DNA of 64,000 nt from an uncultured cyanobacterium (GTDB taxonomy: Bacteria > Cyanobacteriota > Cyanobacteriia > CACIAM-69d). The stretch covers positions 41,534 to 105,533 of the forward strand of contig CALGDE010000133.1 in the NCBI GenBank assembly GCA_937883785.1, given 5' to 3'. The notes beneath the pieces were generated by a model. The model was not told where the DNA came from and searched no databases. It saw nothing but the letters and a program-made list of their open reading frames with translations. Below are positions 35,959-45,593 of the stretch, piece by piece; position 1 is the stretch's first letter; each line of letters begins with the position of its first letter. The position numbers and the translations under genes were made by a program.

Positions 35959-37056
35959 ATGGCGGAATCGATGGTGAGGGTGGCGATCGCCGGCACGGGC
36001 TTTGGACAAAAGATACATCTGCCGGGCTTCCAAATCCACCACCGCACCACCCCCGTTGCCATTTGGAATCGCGATCTAACCAAAGCCCAGAAGATTGCCA
36101 CGGAACAGGATATCCCCCACGCCTTCGATGATTTTGCTGTGATGGTTGCCCACCCTGAAGTGGATGCGGTGAGTATTTCCACGCCGCCGTTTTTACATTT
36201 TGAAATGGCAAAGCAGGCGCTAACTGCCGGGAAGCATATTTTGCTGGAAAAGCCGGTGACGTTGTCGGTGGAGGAAGCGCGGGAGCTGCAAGCTTTGGCG
36301 AAAAATTCCGGGGCGATCGCCGCCATTGATTTTGAATTTCGCTATGTACCCGCATGGCAGCGATTTTCGGAGCTACTGGCAGAAGAGTTTGTGGGCAAGC
36401 GGCGGCTCATCAAAATTGATTGGATGGCGTCCAGTCGGGCAAATCCAGACCGGGCGTGGAATTGGTATGCATTGCGATCGCAGGGCGGCGGCGCTCTCGG
36501 GGCGATCGGCTCCCACGCGTTCGACTACATCAGCTGGTTGTTCGGTCCCGTTGCCCAACTGGCGGCAAACTTGACCACTTCGGTAGAAAGTCGCCCGGAT
36601 CCAGTTTCTGGCGATCGCAAGTCAGTGGATTCCGATGATATTTGTAATTTGCTAATGACCCTGCACGATGGCACGCCGATTCAAATGTGCCTAAGCTCCA
36701 CCACCTATCAAGGTCGCGGGCATTTTGTGGAGGTGTACGGCGAAAAAGGCACGTTGATTTTGGGCAGCGACAACCAGAAAGACTACGTTCACGGTTTTAC
36801 GCTGAAATTTGCCCCCGCTGGCGGTGAATTTGAAACCTTGGAAATTCCCGAGCGGCTGGAATTTCCAAAAACTTACCCCGATGGGCGGCTGGCTCCCTTT
36901 GTGCGGGTGGTGGACGCGTGGGTGCAAGGTATTGGTGAGGGCAATGGCATTGCACCGTCCCTGGAAGAAGGCGTTTACTCCCAACTGTTAATGGACCTAA
37001 CCCACAAAGCCAACGACACCAAATCTTGGGTCACTGTCGACGGCCATATGCCTTAG
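35959..37056 (+). CDS. Gfo/Idh/MocA family oxidoreductase
   Basis: The N-terminus is a Rossmann fold (RVAIAGTGFGQKIHLPGF). It continues with ISTPPFLHFEMAKQALTAGK and HILLEKPVTLSVEEAR, which holds the conserved E-K-P catalytic/nucleotide loop. The C-terminal domain has QGGGALGAIGSHAFDYISWL, with the expected histidine. By family it oxidises or reduces a sugar or related compound with NAD(P). Substrate unknown. ATG at 35959 is preceded by GGGAG; GTG at 35953 is an alternative. It follows the apcD terminator, so it is probably a separate transcript. Confidence 0.9.
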   Translation: MAESMVRVAIAGTGFGQKIHLPGFQIHHRTTPVAIWNRDLTKAQKIATEQDIPHAFDDFAVMVAHPEVDAVSISTPPFLHFEMAKQALTAGKHILLEKPVTLSVEEARELQALAKNSGAIAAIDFEFRYVPAWQRFSELLAEEFVGKRRLIKIDWMASSRANPDRAWNWYALRSQGGGALGAIGSHAFDYISWLFGPVAQLAANLTTSVESRPDPVSGDRKSVDSDDICNLLMTLHDGTPIQMCLSSTTYQGRGHFVEVYGEKGTLILGSDNQKDYVHGFTLKFAPAGGEFETLEIPERLEFPKTYPDGRLAPFVRVVDAWVQGIGEGNGIAPSLEEGVYSQLLMDLTHKANDTKSWVTVDGHMP

Positions 37057-37315
37057 TTACAATCGAATCCCACCTTTTACCCTCGTAGACTCCTTCGAAC
37101 TGTTTTATGGATGATTCCTGGGTTATCAAAGAGGCGGTTTCCCATATTGAAGCAGCCATAAACTTCGATCCGCGCACAGGGACAGTTGCTTTACGCAGCT
37201 GTTCTGAAACTGGCGCTTTTATCCAACCCAAACACTGCGACGCTTTTTATCCCGTTCAACGTAGCCATAGTTTTTTTGGGTGGGTGTATCCCATGGCGGG
37301 CGATATATGGCGAAT

Positions 37316-37792
37316 CTATTGCACAACAAAAACTGGGCGATGGGAACGGTGTAATACGTGATTGCTGGCACTTCCCAATACTGCTTCTGTAAGCCCAGTG
37401 CGACCGCGCCGCCCCATTACGATCGCATCCACGTCCAAATCCGCCGCCACTTGGCAGATACTGCTTCCCACATCACCGGTCACGCTGTGACTACTCGCCG
37501 ATATCCCCTGGCGATCGCACTGACTGCAATAATCCGCAAGCGCCTCCACCGCCACTGCCTTCTCTCGATTCATCCGCTGCACCTGGGCTTCGTAGGAAGA
37601 TCCCATCGTCCTGGGATAAGGTCCTACTTCCGCCAATGCAAACGTGGATACCTCATTAAGCACCGCGTAATCTACACAGTGCAGCAGCACCAGCTCTGCC
37701 TGTTGCCCCTTCGCCAGAGTTATCGCTGCGTCCAATACCTGAGTCGCCGCCTCGCCGTAATCCAGCGCCACTAAAATTTTTTGTAGTTCCAT
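37316..37792 (-). CDS. Universal stress protein (UspA family)
   Basis: A 158-residue single-domain UspA fold: LQKILVALDYGEAATQVLDA at the start and the ATP-binding signature VMGRRGRTGLTEAVLGSASN near residue 127 (G-x2-G-x9-G-S spacing). It ends in VLHRSHRPVFVVQ. Such proteins bind ATP and contribute to stress tolerance by unknown means. The neighbouring genes give no clear pathway. Confidence 0.93.
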   Translation of the reverse strand: MELQKILVALDYGEAATQVLDAAITLAKGQQAELVLLHCVDYAVLNEVSTFALAEVGPYPRTMGSSYEAQVQRMNREKAVAVEALADYCSQCDRQGISASSHSVTGDVGSSICQVAADLDVDAIVMGRRGRTGLTEAVLGSASNHVLHRSHRPVFVVQ

Positions 37793-38029
37793 AGCCGTAA
37801 CCCTCCAGAGTTTACCTACGCACCGGCTAATCAGGAGTCGTCATCGCCACTATTGCGGCAATGGATCATCAGAATGCACCATCGCAATGGAGCATCGCAG
37901 TAAAATACCTCCCTAGCTTCACCTTGACATAGCCCTAGGTGAGCAAAGGATTAATCAATAAAAATTGACAAGAGGCTAGCTACGAGATGTCGATTGGCAT
38001 GCCTTGGCGATCGCCCCAGCCACTGCCAC

Positions 38030-38737
38030 CTAACAAATCAGGCGCTCTAAAGAATCAACGCTCGGAATACGCAGCACATCTGAATCGCGGCAAATCAAGT
38101 TTTTCTTTTCTAGCTTTGTTAAAACTCGCGTCACCGTTTCCCGCGCTAATCCGCTTAAGCTACTTAACTCTCGGTGGGGCAAATTAGGAATTTCAATACC
38201 CTTTTCACTAGTACGCCCCTGTCCGTCGGCCAGGAACAACAAAATATCAGCCACCCGCGACATACTATCTGACTCTCGCAGTCGCAGCCGTCGGTTTACC
38301 TGCCGCAGCCGTCGTCCCATCAGCTGGGCCAAATGAATGCCTGCCTGGGGCTCCATCTCAATTAATTTCAAAAAATCCTGAGACGGGATGCTGCCGATAG
38401 TGGTGGGCGCCAGGGTAATCACATCCGTGGACCGGGGTACTTCATCCAACGCTGCCATTTCCCCAAAAATTTCACCTTTACCCAGAATATTTAGGGTGAC
38501 TTCCTTGCCATCAAGGTTGTAAGTGCGTATCTTTGCCCAGCCTTCAAGAATGAAATACACCGAGCCGCCCCAGTCATTTTCCAGAAGAATGACCTGGTTC
38601 GCCGGATGCTTACGGGCAACTACGTGAGCCGTGGCTTTCTCAACGGCTTCAGGAGGTAAATCCTGGAAGAAAGGCGCAGACTGAGTCAACAGGTCTAAGT
38701 CTGCAGATGAGTTTCGAGATGAATTTCGGTCGTCCAT
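38030..38737 (-). CDS. Crp/Fnr-family transcription regulator
   Basis: The N-terminal 130 residues form a cyclic-nucleotide-binding-type barrel (FFQDLPPEAVEKATAHVV, IFGEMAALDEVPRSTDVITL). A long dimer helix follows (residues about 125-160), then a winged helix with LSSLSGLARETVTRVLTKLE as recognition region. The usual cAMP-contact RSA motif is RST here, so the ligand may differ. It is not NtcA by its C-terminus. The upstream region is a 760-bp gap before the next gene. Confidence 0.9.
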   Translation of the reverse strand: MDDRNSSRNSSADLDLLTQSAPFFQDLPPEAVEKATAHVVARKHPANQVILLENDWGGSVYFILEGWAKIRTYNLDGKEVTLNILGKGEIFGEMAALDEVPRSTDVITLAPTTIGSIPSQDFLKLIEMEPQAGIHLAQLMGRRLRQVNRRLRLRESDSMSRVADILLFLADGQGRTSEKGIEIPNLPHRELSSLSGLARETVTRVLTKLEKKNLICRDSDVLRIPSVDSLERLIC

Positions 38738-39498
38738 GCTGTCGCGGGATAACTCTGATTAAGAATACTTCACGACAACGACCGCGAAGCACGCTGGGCA
38801 ATTTAGTGTAAGCGATCGCCCAAGCCAATTTCGAAAATAAAGGTCGCAGCGTTTCGGAAGCCCATACCAGTCGTTACTTCGCCGTCAATTTCTAGGCATT
38901 GCTGGTTTGACACCACTGATTTATTCCTTTCGACGCTTACTCACGCTTAATCAGAATATCAGAATAACTATTGAGACAAAATAAGCAGGTAAGAATCCTA
39001 GCATTGCTTGAATTTTCACACCGTCGCTTTACTGAGAGCACGTAGCCTTATTTGTTGACGTTGCTTGACTGCCGATATCCCCTCCATTGTTCAGTTGTTA
39101 GTCACTGACGCAAGCGTCGTTTAACCAGAAATTCTATTGAAGTTTGTTGTTCGGAAAGTGGTTTGGCAACACGCTCTACCTGGTCATGTGTAATTCAGCC
39201 TTTGGTTTTTGACAGTTGTCCAGGAAGCCTACCCCACAAGATCCCCCGTCGCAATTTTCAGGACTTACGCAAAACCCTCACAGGATTAGCTTGGTAAAGG
39301 GGGAAGCCGCTACAACGTTTGTTTTTGGGCTCAAACGGCATGTCTTAGGTGAGTCCTGTTATGGAACGCCCTAAAAACGGAACGATCCCAAATCATCCTA
39401 AAAAGTCTCCATAGCCTTATCTAGTCAGTGTTTCCGGTGATTTTTTATTGCCAGTTGTTGCCGAAAACTGCCCAATTTAAAAATTTGCCGTTAGGGTA
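38738..39498. other. Intergenic region, 761 bp
   Basis: This separates the Crp/Fnr gene from the acidic coiled-coil gene, transcribed divergently. It contains the small inverted-repeat element at 39259-39358. The rest (A/T-rich around 38930-39060) shows no ORF, tRNA or clear promoter that I can defend. Confidence 0.4.
39259..39358 (+). mobile_element. Small inverted-repeat element (100 bp)
   Basis: It begins CAGGACTTACGCAAA and ends TTAGGTGAGTCCTG, giving imperfect inverted ends (10 of 12 outer bases complementary). A G/C-run relative of the common cyanobacterial repeat (TTGGTAAAGGGGGAAGC) lies inside. CAGGACTTACGC-type ends are, to my knowledge, frequent in cyanobacterial MITE-like elements. 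No ORF is present. Confidence 0.55.
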
Positions 39499-42400
39499 GT
39501 GGCAACCGTTATTAGGACCTTTATCGTGACGCTCGACCGGGATTCTCAGCTTAAATCGCTTGTTGATGACATTACGGCGCTGTTGACCTCCAGTTCAGAG
39601 GGTGGCGATGGGGTAGATAGCCAGTTTGCCGGGCGCACTCGAGAGGTGCTGGGGCGGGCACAGGCTGCACTGTCGGAAGCTATGGCAAAGGACGGAGCGC
39701 CAGTGGTGCAATCCGTTGAGGCGGAAATCCAGAGATTGCGAGAGGAGGCCCTAGACCCATTGAGGTCGGATTTAGACGGGCTGCGACAACAGCAGAAATC
39801 TTTGTCGGCAGAGGTGGCGCAGCTCGAGCAGCAGCGCCAGTATTACCAGTCTTTAGCCCAGCAGCAATCCAATCAAAGTCAAATCCTGGATGATTTGGTG
39901 CAGCCTTTGGGCGATCGCCTGGAATCGACGGTTACGGAACAGGTTAATCGAGCTTTAACGGAATATCAGAGGGAAGGCGGTGCTGGCACCCCAAGCCAGG
40001 GGCAGGACCAGTCCAACGCTGTGCTAGAGCAGCTTCAAAGCACCTTGCAAACGGTTTTTGCCGCCTTGCAAACCAATACCCAGCGCTACGAATCCACCCT
40101 TCAGTCCTCGATGGATCGTATTCAAACTTTGGGAGAACAAAGTGAGGCGATTTTAGAGCACTGGCTGGAGCGTATTAGGAATACCGCTGGCTCCAGGGAT
40201 ACTGGCACCGGCGTAGCGACGGGCAGTGGTGTGCTTGCGGATCGCGCGATTCCGTCCAACGCCGTAGATTTCGGAAACGTGGCAGGTGCAGATCTCAGCG
40301 AAACAGATCCAGCTTTGGCTGGAGTCCCTTATCCAGGAATGGACTTGCCGACGGCTGCTCTAGCTGAAGAGGAGTCTGTTAGAAATGATGGGTTCGATGG
40401 CGTTATAACTCGGTCCGCAAAATCTCTTGGGACTGATGCAGATGACTCTGACGCAGGCGATTTTGTTGACGATAGCAACCCCTTTGCATTGGGCGGTTTG
40501 GATTTGACGGATTTGTCGGCTGAGCCTCCGATGATCGCTACCCCGAGTAGTGCTGACACTGACGATATTGATTTCACTGATCTGGATGGTGTGGGTTTGC
40601 CAGACGATCAAGACGGCAGTGAGCTGTTGGATGACGGTCTAGAGGGCATTGATGAAGGAGCGGGGCTTGATATTTCTGATCCTGGGGCTCAGTTGCCTTT
40701 GGTGGAGATGGACTTGGAAGGGGCATCGGAGGTGGATGAGGACGAGGACGAAGACGCCACGGTTATTCAGTATGTGAACGTGGATATGCTGAGCCGGCGG
40801 CGGGAGGAAACGTTCCGTATGCCCGATGTGCTGGTTAATTTGAGCAGTGATGAGGGACCGCGTTTGGCGGAAGATCTGACTGGAGGCGAGGAAAACGACG
40901 ACCTGCAGTGGCAGGATGATGAAACGGCGACCCAGTATTTAGATGAGGATTTGTCGGGGCTGCAAAATCCTGACAGTGAGGGTTCTGCGGAAGTCGCCGT
41001 GAATTTGGCGGAGCCCCCAGAAGAAGATGGCGCCGATGGTGGGGCAGGTTTGCCCATTGGCGGTATTGCTGCAGCGGCGGGGATAGCGGCAGCTGGGTTT
41101 ACGGCGGCCAGCGGAGGTGATGGTGATGATGACGGTCTATTCCCCGTGACTCCTGAGGCAGAGTCGCCGGAGCTGGCTGTGGTGGAAGAAACTAGCGGTT
41201 TGGATGCGGACCCGGCGGCGCTGGATGAAGCCCTTGATGAGGCGCTGGCTGATGTGGATGTGACGACGGATGTGGAAGGGGCTGATGAGGTGGAAGTTGA
41301 GCTGGAAGGCGATCGCGACGAGCGATTAATGGAAGAGATGATGGCCATCGGGGTGACGGATCAAATTGACGAGGCGATCGCCGGTGAGTCTGATGAGGCG
41401 CTGGAGGCCTTGATTGGCGAGGAAAGGGATGAGGCAGCAGAATTGGCAGCGGTGCTTCCTGAGGAAACGGAGTCTTTGGGGGATGAGGAAATCTCCCTAG
41501 ATGATGCAGTGGAAGATTTGGTCATTGATGGGGGGATGGCTGAGGATGGCGACGAAGTGGAAATGATGGAGGGGCTGCCCACCGTTGATGAGCTGATGGA
41601 GGAGGGGACAACGGCGCGATCTCTTGATGGCGGGGGCGAAGTAATCGATGACGCTCTGGAAGACGTGGACTTAGGAGCTAGCGATCTGGATCAGTTGGGA
41701 ATTGGCTCCAATGAGGTGGATCCTTTCGAAGGATTGGAAGAGCTGTCTGACGAGGCAATTTCCAACGAGACAGCGCTGGATTCGGCAGATGATGGTGAAG
41801 TTGACGAAGGTGATAGCAGAGGCATTGGGCTAGGAATGACCGGCGCAGCGGCTGCGGCAGATTTTGCGGCGTTCTCCACAGGGGGAGGGGATACTGCTGA
41901 GGACACTGTCACAGATGAGGGAGATTTGGATTTTGGTGACGAAGATGGGAGCGTTGCTGATGAAGGAGATTTGGGTGATTTAGGGGCAGATTTGGATACA
42001 GGTGATTTGGAGTTGGGAGATCTGGCGTTAGACACCGCTGATGATGCCAGTGCCTCTGAAGCGCTTGTGGAGGGATTGGGGTTGGACTTGGAAAGCCCGG
42101 AAATTAGCGAGGCAGACAGCTCTGGAGGGTTGGAGCTGGATGGAGAATTGGGCGAGGATTTGGCTGACCTTGGGCTAGATCTCGATGGCGACGTTGAAGG
42201 TGCCGATGGTGGAGATCTTGATGATTCCATCGCCAGTGAGCTGGAGGCTGATGAATTAGCTACCGATGACTTGGATATTGGTGGCTTGGGCGTTGACGAC
42301 GTTACGACTGACATTGAGGGAGATCTTGGGGACGACCTTGGGGACTTGGGTGGTGGCGAAATAGCGGACTTAGAGATGGGCGTGGACGCTGAGACGATTG

Positions 42401-43599
42401 CGGATTCTGGTGATTCGGCTGGTGATGACTTGGGTGAGTTAGATGGATTGGATCTGGCGGCTGATGAGGCAGAGTTCGACGGCGGGCTTGGCGATGAATT
42501 GATTGTTGGTGGAGAGGCTGACGATGGGCTGGGGATAGATTTAGACGCTGGGCTTGATGCCTCTGACGGTGGTGGTGTGGAGGACGATTTAGGTCTTTCC
42601 CTGGGTGAGGATCAGGATGATGACCTGAGTCTGGAAATGGGGGAAGCGGCTGAAAGTGGCGATGGCTTGGATGTGGACTTGGGGATTGACTTGGACGCTG
42701 ACGATGATTTAGCGGGATTAGAGTTGCCTGAGAGTTTGCCTGAGTCGGCGGATGGTGAGATTAGCAATTTGCTGGATGAGGCAGTGGAGGCTGCTGCTGC
42801 CATTGACCTGCCGGGGCTGGATGATGGTGATGGTGATTTGGATGATTTAGGGCTGGAGGGACTGGATGAAGGCGACGGCGATGAGACAGTGCCGGTGGAC
42901 TTAGAGCTGGAGGCGGTGCTTGGAAACTCTGGTGAAGCTGCTGAAGGGATGATCGCGGAAGAAGCTGCTTCCGGTGAGGACTTGGGATTAGACTCGGATC
43001 TAGATTTATCCGGCTTAGGCGACGGATCGGCGGACGAGGGCGAGCCGCTGGACTTGGATGAGCTGGGGCTGGATGTGGCGGCAGACGCTGAGGAAGATTT
43101 GGGCTTAGGGGCGCTGGGTTTGGATGACGCTGACGGTGAGGGGACGGAGGTAGCCGCCACTGCTGAGGCGGATCTTAGTGAGGATTTGGATTTGGATCTG
43201 GCTGGATTTGGAGAGGAGTCAGCAGATGAGGGCGATTTAGACTTTGATTTGGGCGATTTAGGACAGGCTGGAGAGGGTGAGAGCGGCGGCGATGATCTAG
43301 GACTGGAGGGGCTGAGTGGTGCTGACGCTGAGCTGGAGGAGGTGCTGTCGGGCGAGGCTGAGGCTGAGGCGATCGCTTCCCTGGATGAGGCCCTAGACCT
43401 GGGTGATCTATCGGAGGAGACAGCGGCATCAGCGGAGTCAGGATCTGACGATCAAGATTTTGATTTGGATTTGCTGGATAGCCTGGCGGATTTTTCTGAG
43501 GAGTCGCCGCCGATGGCTGAGGTGGATGCGGAACTGGATGCGTTCTTTGAGGATGCCCTGGGGCCGGACGCTGATGGGGTGGAAAAGAAGAAGGAATGA
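39499..43599 (+). CDS. Giant acidic coiled-coil protein, first gene of a coupled pair
   Basis: The 1366-residue protein starts from GTG at 39499. Residues about 40-230 are coiled coil (LDGLRQQQKSLSAEVAQLEQ; NRALTEYQREGG). Nearly everything after residue 270 is low-complexity and very acidic, built from D, E, G, L, S and A in loose repeats such as DLGDLGADLDTGDLELGDL. Two alanine-rich hydrophobic stretches interrupt it, near residue 519 (PIGGIAAAAGIAAAGF) and near residue 777 (MTGAAAAADFAAFS). A short basic end (VEKKKE) closes the protein. No enzyme domain is seen. The stop codon overlaps the next start (ATGA), so the two proteins are almost certainly made together. Function unknown. Confidence 0.8.
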   Translation: MATVIRTFIVTLDRDSQLKSLVDDITALLTSSSEGGDGVDSQFAGRTREVLGRAQAALSEAMAKDGAPVVQSVEAEIQRLREEALDPLRSDLDGLRQQQKSLSAEVAQLEQQRQYYQSLAQQQSNQSQILDDLVQPLGDRLESTVTEQVNRALTEYQREGGAGTPSQGQDQSNAVLEQLQSTLQTVFAALQTNTQRYESTLQSSMDRIQTLGEQSEAILEHWLERIRNTAGSRDTGTGVATGSGVLADRAIPSNAVDFGNVAGADLSETDPALAGVPYPGMDLPTAALAEEESVRNDGFDGVITRSAKSLGTDADDSDAGDFVDDSNPFALGGLDLTDLSAEPPMIATPSSADTDDIDFTDLDGVGLPDDQDGSELLDDGLEGIDEGAGLDISDPGAQLPLVEMDLEGASEVDEDEDEDATVIQYVNVDMLSRRREETFRMPDVLVNLSSDEGPRLAEDLTGGEENDDLQWQDDETATQYLDEDLSGLQNPDSEGSAEVAVNLAEPPEEDGADGGAGLPIGGIAAAAGIAAAGFTAASGGDGDDDGLFPVTPEAESPELAVVEETSGLDADPAALDEALDEALADVDVTTDVEGADEVEVELEGDRDERLMEEMMAIGVTDQIDEAIAGESDEALEALIGEERDEAAELAAVLPEETESLGDEEISLDDAVEDLVIDGGMAEDGDEVEMMEGLPTVDELMEEGTTARSLDGGGEVIDDALEDVDLGASDLDQLGIGSNEVDPFEGLEELSDEAISNETALDSADDGEVDEGDSRGIGLGMTGAAAAADFAAFSTGGGDTAEDTVTDEGDLDFGDEDGSVADEGDLGDLGADLDTGDLELGDLALDTADDASASEALVEGLGLDLESPEISEADSSGGLELDGELGEDLADLGLDLDGDVEGADGGDLDDSIASELEADELATDDLDIGGLGVDDVTTDIEGDLGDDLGDLGGGEIADLEMGVDAETIADSGDSAGDDLGELDGLDLAADEAEFDGGLGDELIVGGEADDGLGIDLDAGLDASDGGGVEDDLGLSLGEDQDDDLSLEMGEAAESGDGLDVDLGIDLDADDDLAGLELPESLPESADGEISNLLDEAVEAAAAIDLPGLDDGDGDLDDLGLEGLDEGDGDETVPVDLELEAVLGNSGEAAEGMIAEEAASGEDLGLDSDLDLSGLGDGSADEGEPLDLDELGLDVAADAEEDLGLGALGLDDADGEGTEVAATAEADLSEDLDLDLAGFGEESADEGDLDFDLGDLGQAGEGESGGDDLGLEGLSGADAELEEVLSGEAEAEAIASLDEALDLGDLSEETAASAESGSDDQDFDLDLLDSLADFSEESPPMAEVDAELDAFFEDALGPDADGVEKKKE

Positions 43600-45416
43600 G
43601 CCAGGCGATCGCCCCCGAGTCTAGTGAATCCGAGCAGTTTGCACCGGTGGCGGATCCGTGGGATGCGCCAGAGGAAGCCGAGCCCGGTGCTAATTGGTAC
43701 CTGGGCGTTGATATTGGCGAGTCGCGCATTGCAGCGATGCTTTGGTGTGAGGACACGGGGGAGCTACACCCAATTCACTGGAGCTGGCAACCGGCGGCGG
43801 GCGCTGGCTGGGGTCGGGCAATTAGCCACCAGTCTACGTATCCGGCGGCGATTTATTTAACGCCGAACCAGCGTAATTTGGAGCGGTGGGACGGGTCAGC
43901 GCGGCGATCGCCCACCATGCCCTGGACGGGGTTTGCCGCAATTCAAGCGGCCCGACAACAGCCTCGAGGGTTATTGCTGAGTCAGTTTAAGCACGCGTTA
44001 GGGCGAGCGGTGTCCTGTTTACTGCCGCCGGATTCTAGTTTGGAGCCGAAGATTGCCTGGACTGATACCCAGGCGATCGCATTTCACTGGCTGGTGCAGG
44101 GATTGACCGGGCTTTTGCGACCGTTGGGGGTGGCGCGATCGTCGATGCCGAACCAGTGGGCGGCGAAGCGACCCCAGTTTTCTTGCTCGGTGCCGGGATG
44201 GTCGGTGGAGCAGTTTCGCGGGGTGATGGGGCAGGTGCAGGGGGTGATGGTTAGTCAGCCGGCGGGGGCTGCGGAGGCGTTTAGGTTTAATGCGCGGGAA
44301 GCCATATTGCGCTCCCAGGTGGCGGATGCGCCGGAACAGGTGATGTTTTTAGATGAGGCGGCGGCGGCGGCGATCGCCCGGTTTCCCGAGGATCCCAAAG
44401 CAGGAAACAACGCCGGAACCTGGCTGGTGGTGCAGACGGATGTGGGGCGAACCCAACTGGCGATTGTTCGGGTGCGAGGCGAGGAGTGGTCTACGGCAAC
44501 GCACCAGTTTGCCTATGGGGCGGGGGATGTGGATTGTGACGGAATCGCGCAACTGTTTTGCAAGGATCCAGAAAAGCGTCGCCATTTTGGACTGGGAGAT
44601 TTGCCAACGCCGGTACCGGGCAAGGTTGATGAAGCGCTGCGGCAAAAGTGGCGATATCGGCTTCTGGACTGGGGGGATGGATGCAGTTTATTAAATTTGG
44701 CAGGGCAATTAGCGCGGGCGAAGGAAACCATGGGACTGGCGCTGGGGGAGTATCAATGGACCCTGTCGCCAGAAGAGTGGCGAGCTCAGGTGCTAATGCC
44801 GTGGCTGGATTGCTTAAACGGGGAGCTAAACCATTTCTTTAGCCGCAGCGGGGCTGGTCCTACGACAATTAGTGAAATTGTGGTGCTGGGGTCGCTAGCG
44901 CAATCGGAAGGGGTGCGGGACTGGCTGCGGCGGAAGGTGCCGGGGGTGGAAATTGTGGAGGGCGATCGCCATTTAGTGTCGCGGGGGCTGGCGCAGGGAT
45001 TTTCACGGCTGGAAGGGTGGCAAAATCCGCCATCCCCTTACGACTCACTGTTTTTGCTGAGTGAAATCTTGCAAGTGGCGCCCGACGAACCGTTGTCGCT
45101 GGATCAGTGGGGGGAGCGGCTGGAGCGGCGGGGGATTAATCGGCGGGCCTGTTGGGAGCAGATTGGGGGGATTTTTGAGGGGACGTTTCCGCCGGGATTA
45201 TTGCCTGACGATAGTGCCACCAGCCCGATTCCCGCCAGTTCACGCACTCATCCTGGGTATTTGGCGCTTCAAGAAAAACCATTATTTGTGCGCCATGGGG
45301 ACGGAAGTTATCAGATTTACCCTGAAATGGCGCTACGCTGGCGGCGGTATCTTGGACCTCTCCTGGCGCGATCGCAACAGGGTTTAACAGACCCATATCC
45401 AGTAATCCGTGATTGA
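43596..45416 (+). CDS. Actin/Hsp70-like ATPase-fold protein, second gene of a coupled pair
   Basis: The 606-residue product shows the landmarks of the actin/Hsp70 fold: phosphate loop 1 (YLGVDIGESRIAAMLW, residues 35-50), an EAAAAAIARF connect-like helix near residue 253, and a phosphate-2-like strand (WLVVQTDVGRTQLAIVRV near residue 275). An adenosine-site-like segment follows (EIVVLGSLAQSEGVRDWL near 427, then SRGLAQG). Key residues differ from DnaK, so ATP binding is inferred, not certain. It has about 90 extra C-terminal residues without recognised motif. Translation is coupled to the acidic coiled-coil gene through a 4-base overlap, which suggests the two proteins form a complex. Confidence 0.75.
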   Translation: MSQAIAPESSESEQFAPVADPWDAPEEAEPGANWYLGVDIGESRIAAMLWCEDTGELHPIHWSWQPAAGAGWGRAISHQSTYPAAIYLTPNQRNLERWDGSARRSPTMPWTGFAAIQAARQQPRGLLLSQFKHALGRAVSCLLPPDSSLEPKIAWTDTQAIAFHWLVQGLTGLLRPLGVARSSMPNQWAAKRPQFSCSVPGWSVEQFRGVMGQVQGVMVSQPAGAAEAFRFNAREAILRSQVADAPEQVMFLDEAAAAAIARFPEDPKAGNNAGTWLVVQTDVGRTQLAIVRVRGEEWSTATHQFAYGAGDVDCDGIAQLFCKDPEKRRHFGLGDLPTPVPGKVDEALRQKWRYRLLDWGDGCSLLNLAGQLARAKETMGLALGEYQWTLSPEEWRAQVLMPWLDCLNGELNHFFSRSGAGPTTISEIVVLGSLAQSEGVRDWLRRKVPGVEIVEGDRHLVSRGLAQGFSRLEGWQNPPSPYDSLFLLSEILQVAPDEPLSLDQWGERLERRGINRRACWEQIGGIFEGTFPPGLLPDDSATSPIPASSRTHPGYLALQEKPLFVRHGDGSYQIYPEMALRWRRYLGPLLARSQQGLTDPYPVIRD

Positions 45417-45452
45417 CTGCGCCACCACGCCTTATCAATTAGGCTGACCGGC

Positions 45453-45513
45453 GTTGCTGAATACCGACATGTTTTTGCAAAATTCTGAACGGAATTTTGT
45501 GGCTTTCAGCAAT
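45453..45513 (+). repeat. Small inverted-repeat element (hairpin, about 61 bp)
   Basis: GTTGCTGAA (45453-45461) and TTCAGCAAT (45505-45513) are inverted with one mismatch. Inside, CAAAATTC (45478-45485) and GAATTTTG (45492-45499) form a perfect stem around TGAACG. It lies between two convergent genes. It may be a MITE-like remnant or a bidirectional terminator. Confidence 0.55.
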
Positions 45514-45548
45514 CGATTTATAGCTCGATTTAATGATGCCTGAATTTC

Positions 45549-45593
45549 TTGATTAAGAATTACTTAATTAAGAATTACCTAATTAAGAATGGC
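45549..45593 (+). repeat. 15-bp tandem repeat, three units, at the 3' end of the NlpC/P60 gene
   Basis: The units are TTGATTAAGAATTAC, TTAATTAAGAATTAC and CTAATTAAGAATGGC. The third unit encodes the last residues and stop codon of the reverse-strand gene ending at 45579, so the array looks like slippage copies of the gene's own 3' end. Confidence 0.75.

Noticed and set aside
37107..37361. 84-residue forward frame between the oxidoreductase and the universal stress gene
   Set aside because: No ribosome site, no motif, and it overlaps the well-supported stress protein on the other strand.
40329..43160. Several long serine/proline-rich reverse-strand frames opposite the acidic gene
   Set aside because: They are mirror frames of a D/E-rich, codon-biased gene (GAT/GAG read backwards gives TCATC/CTC, that is S and L). 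They have no independent start signals.
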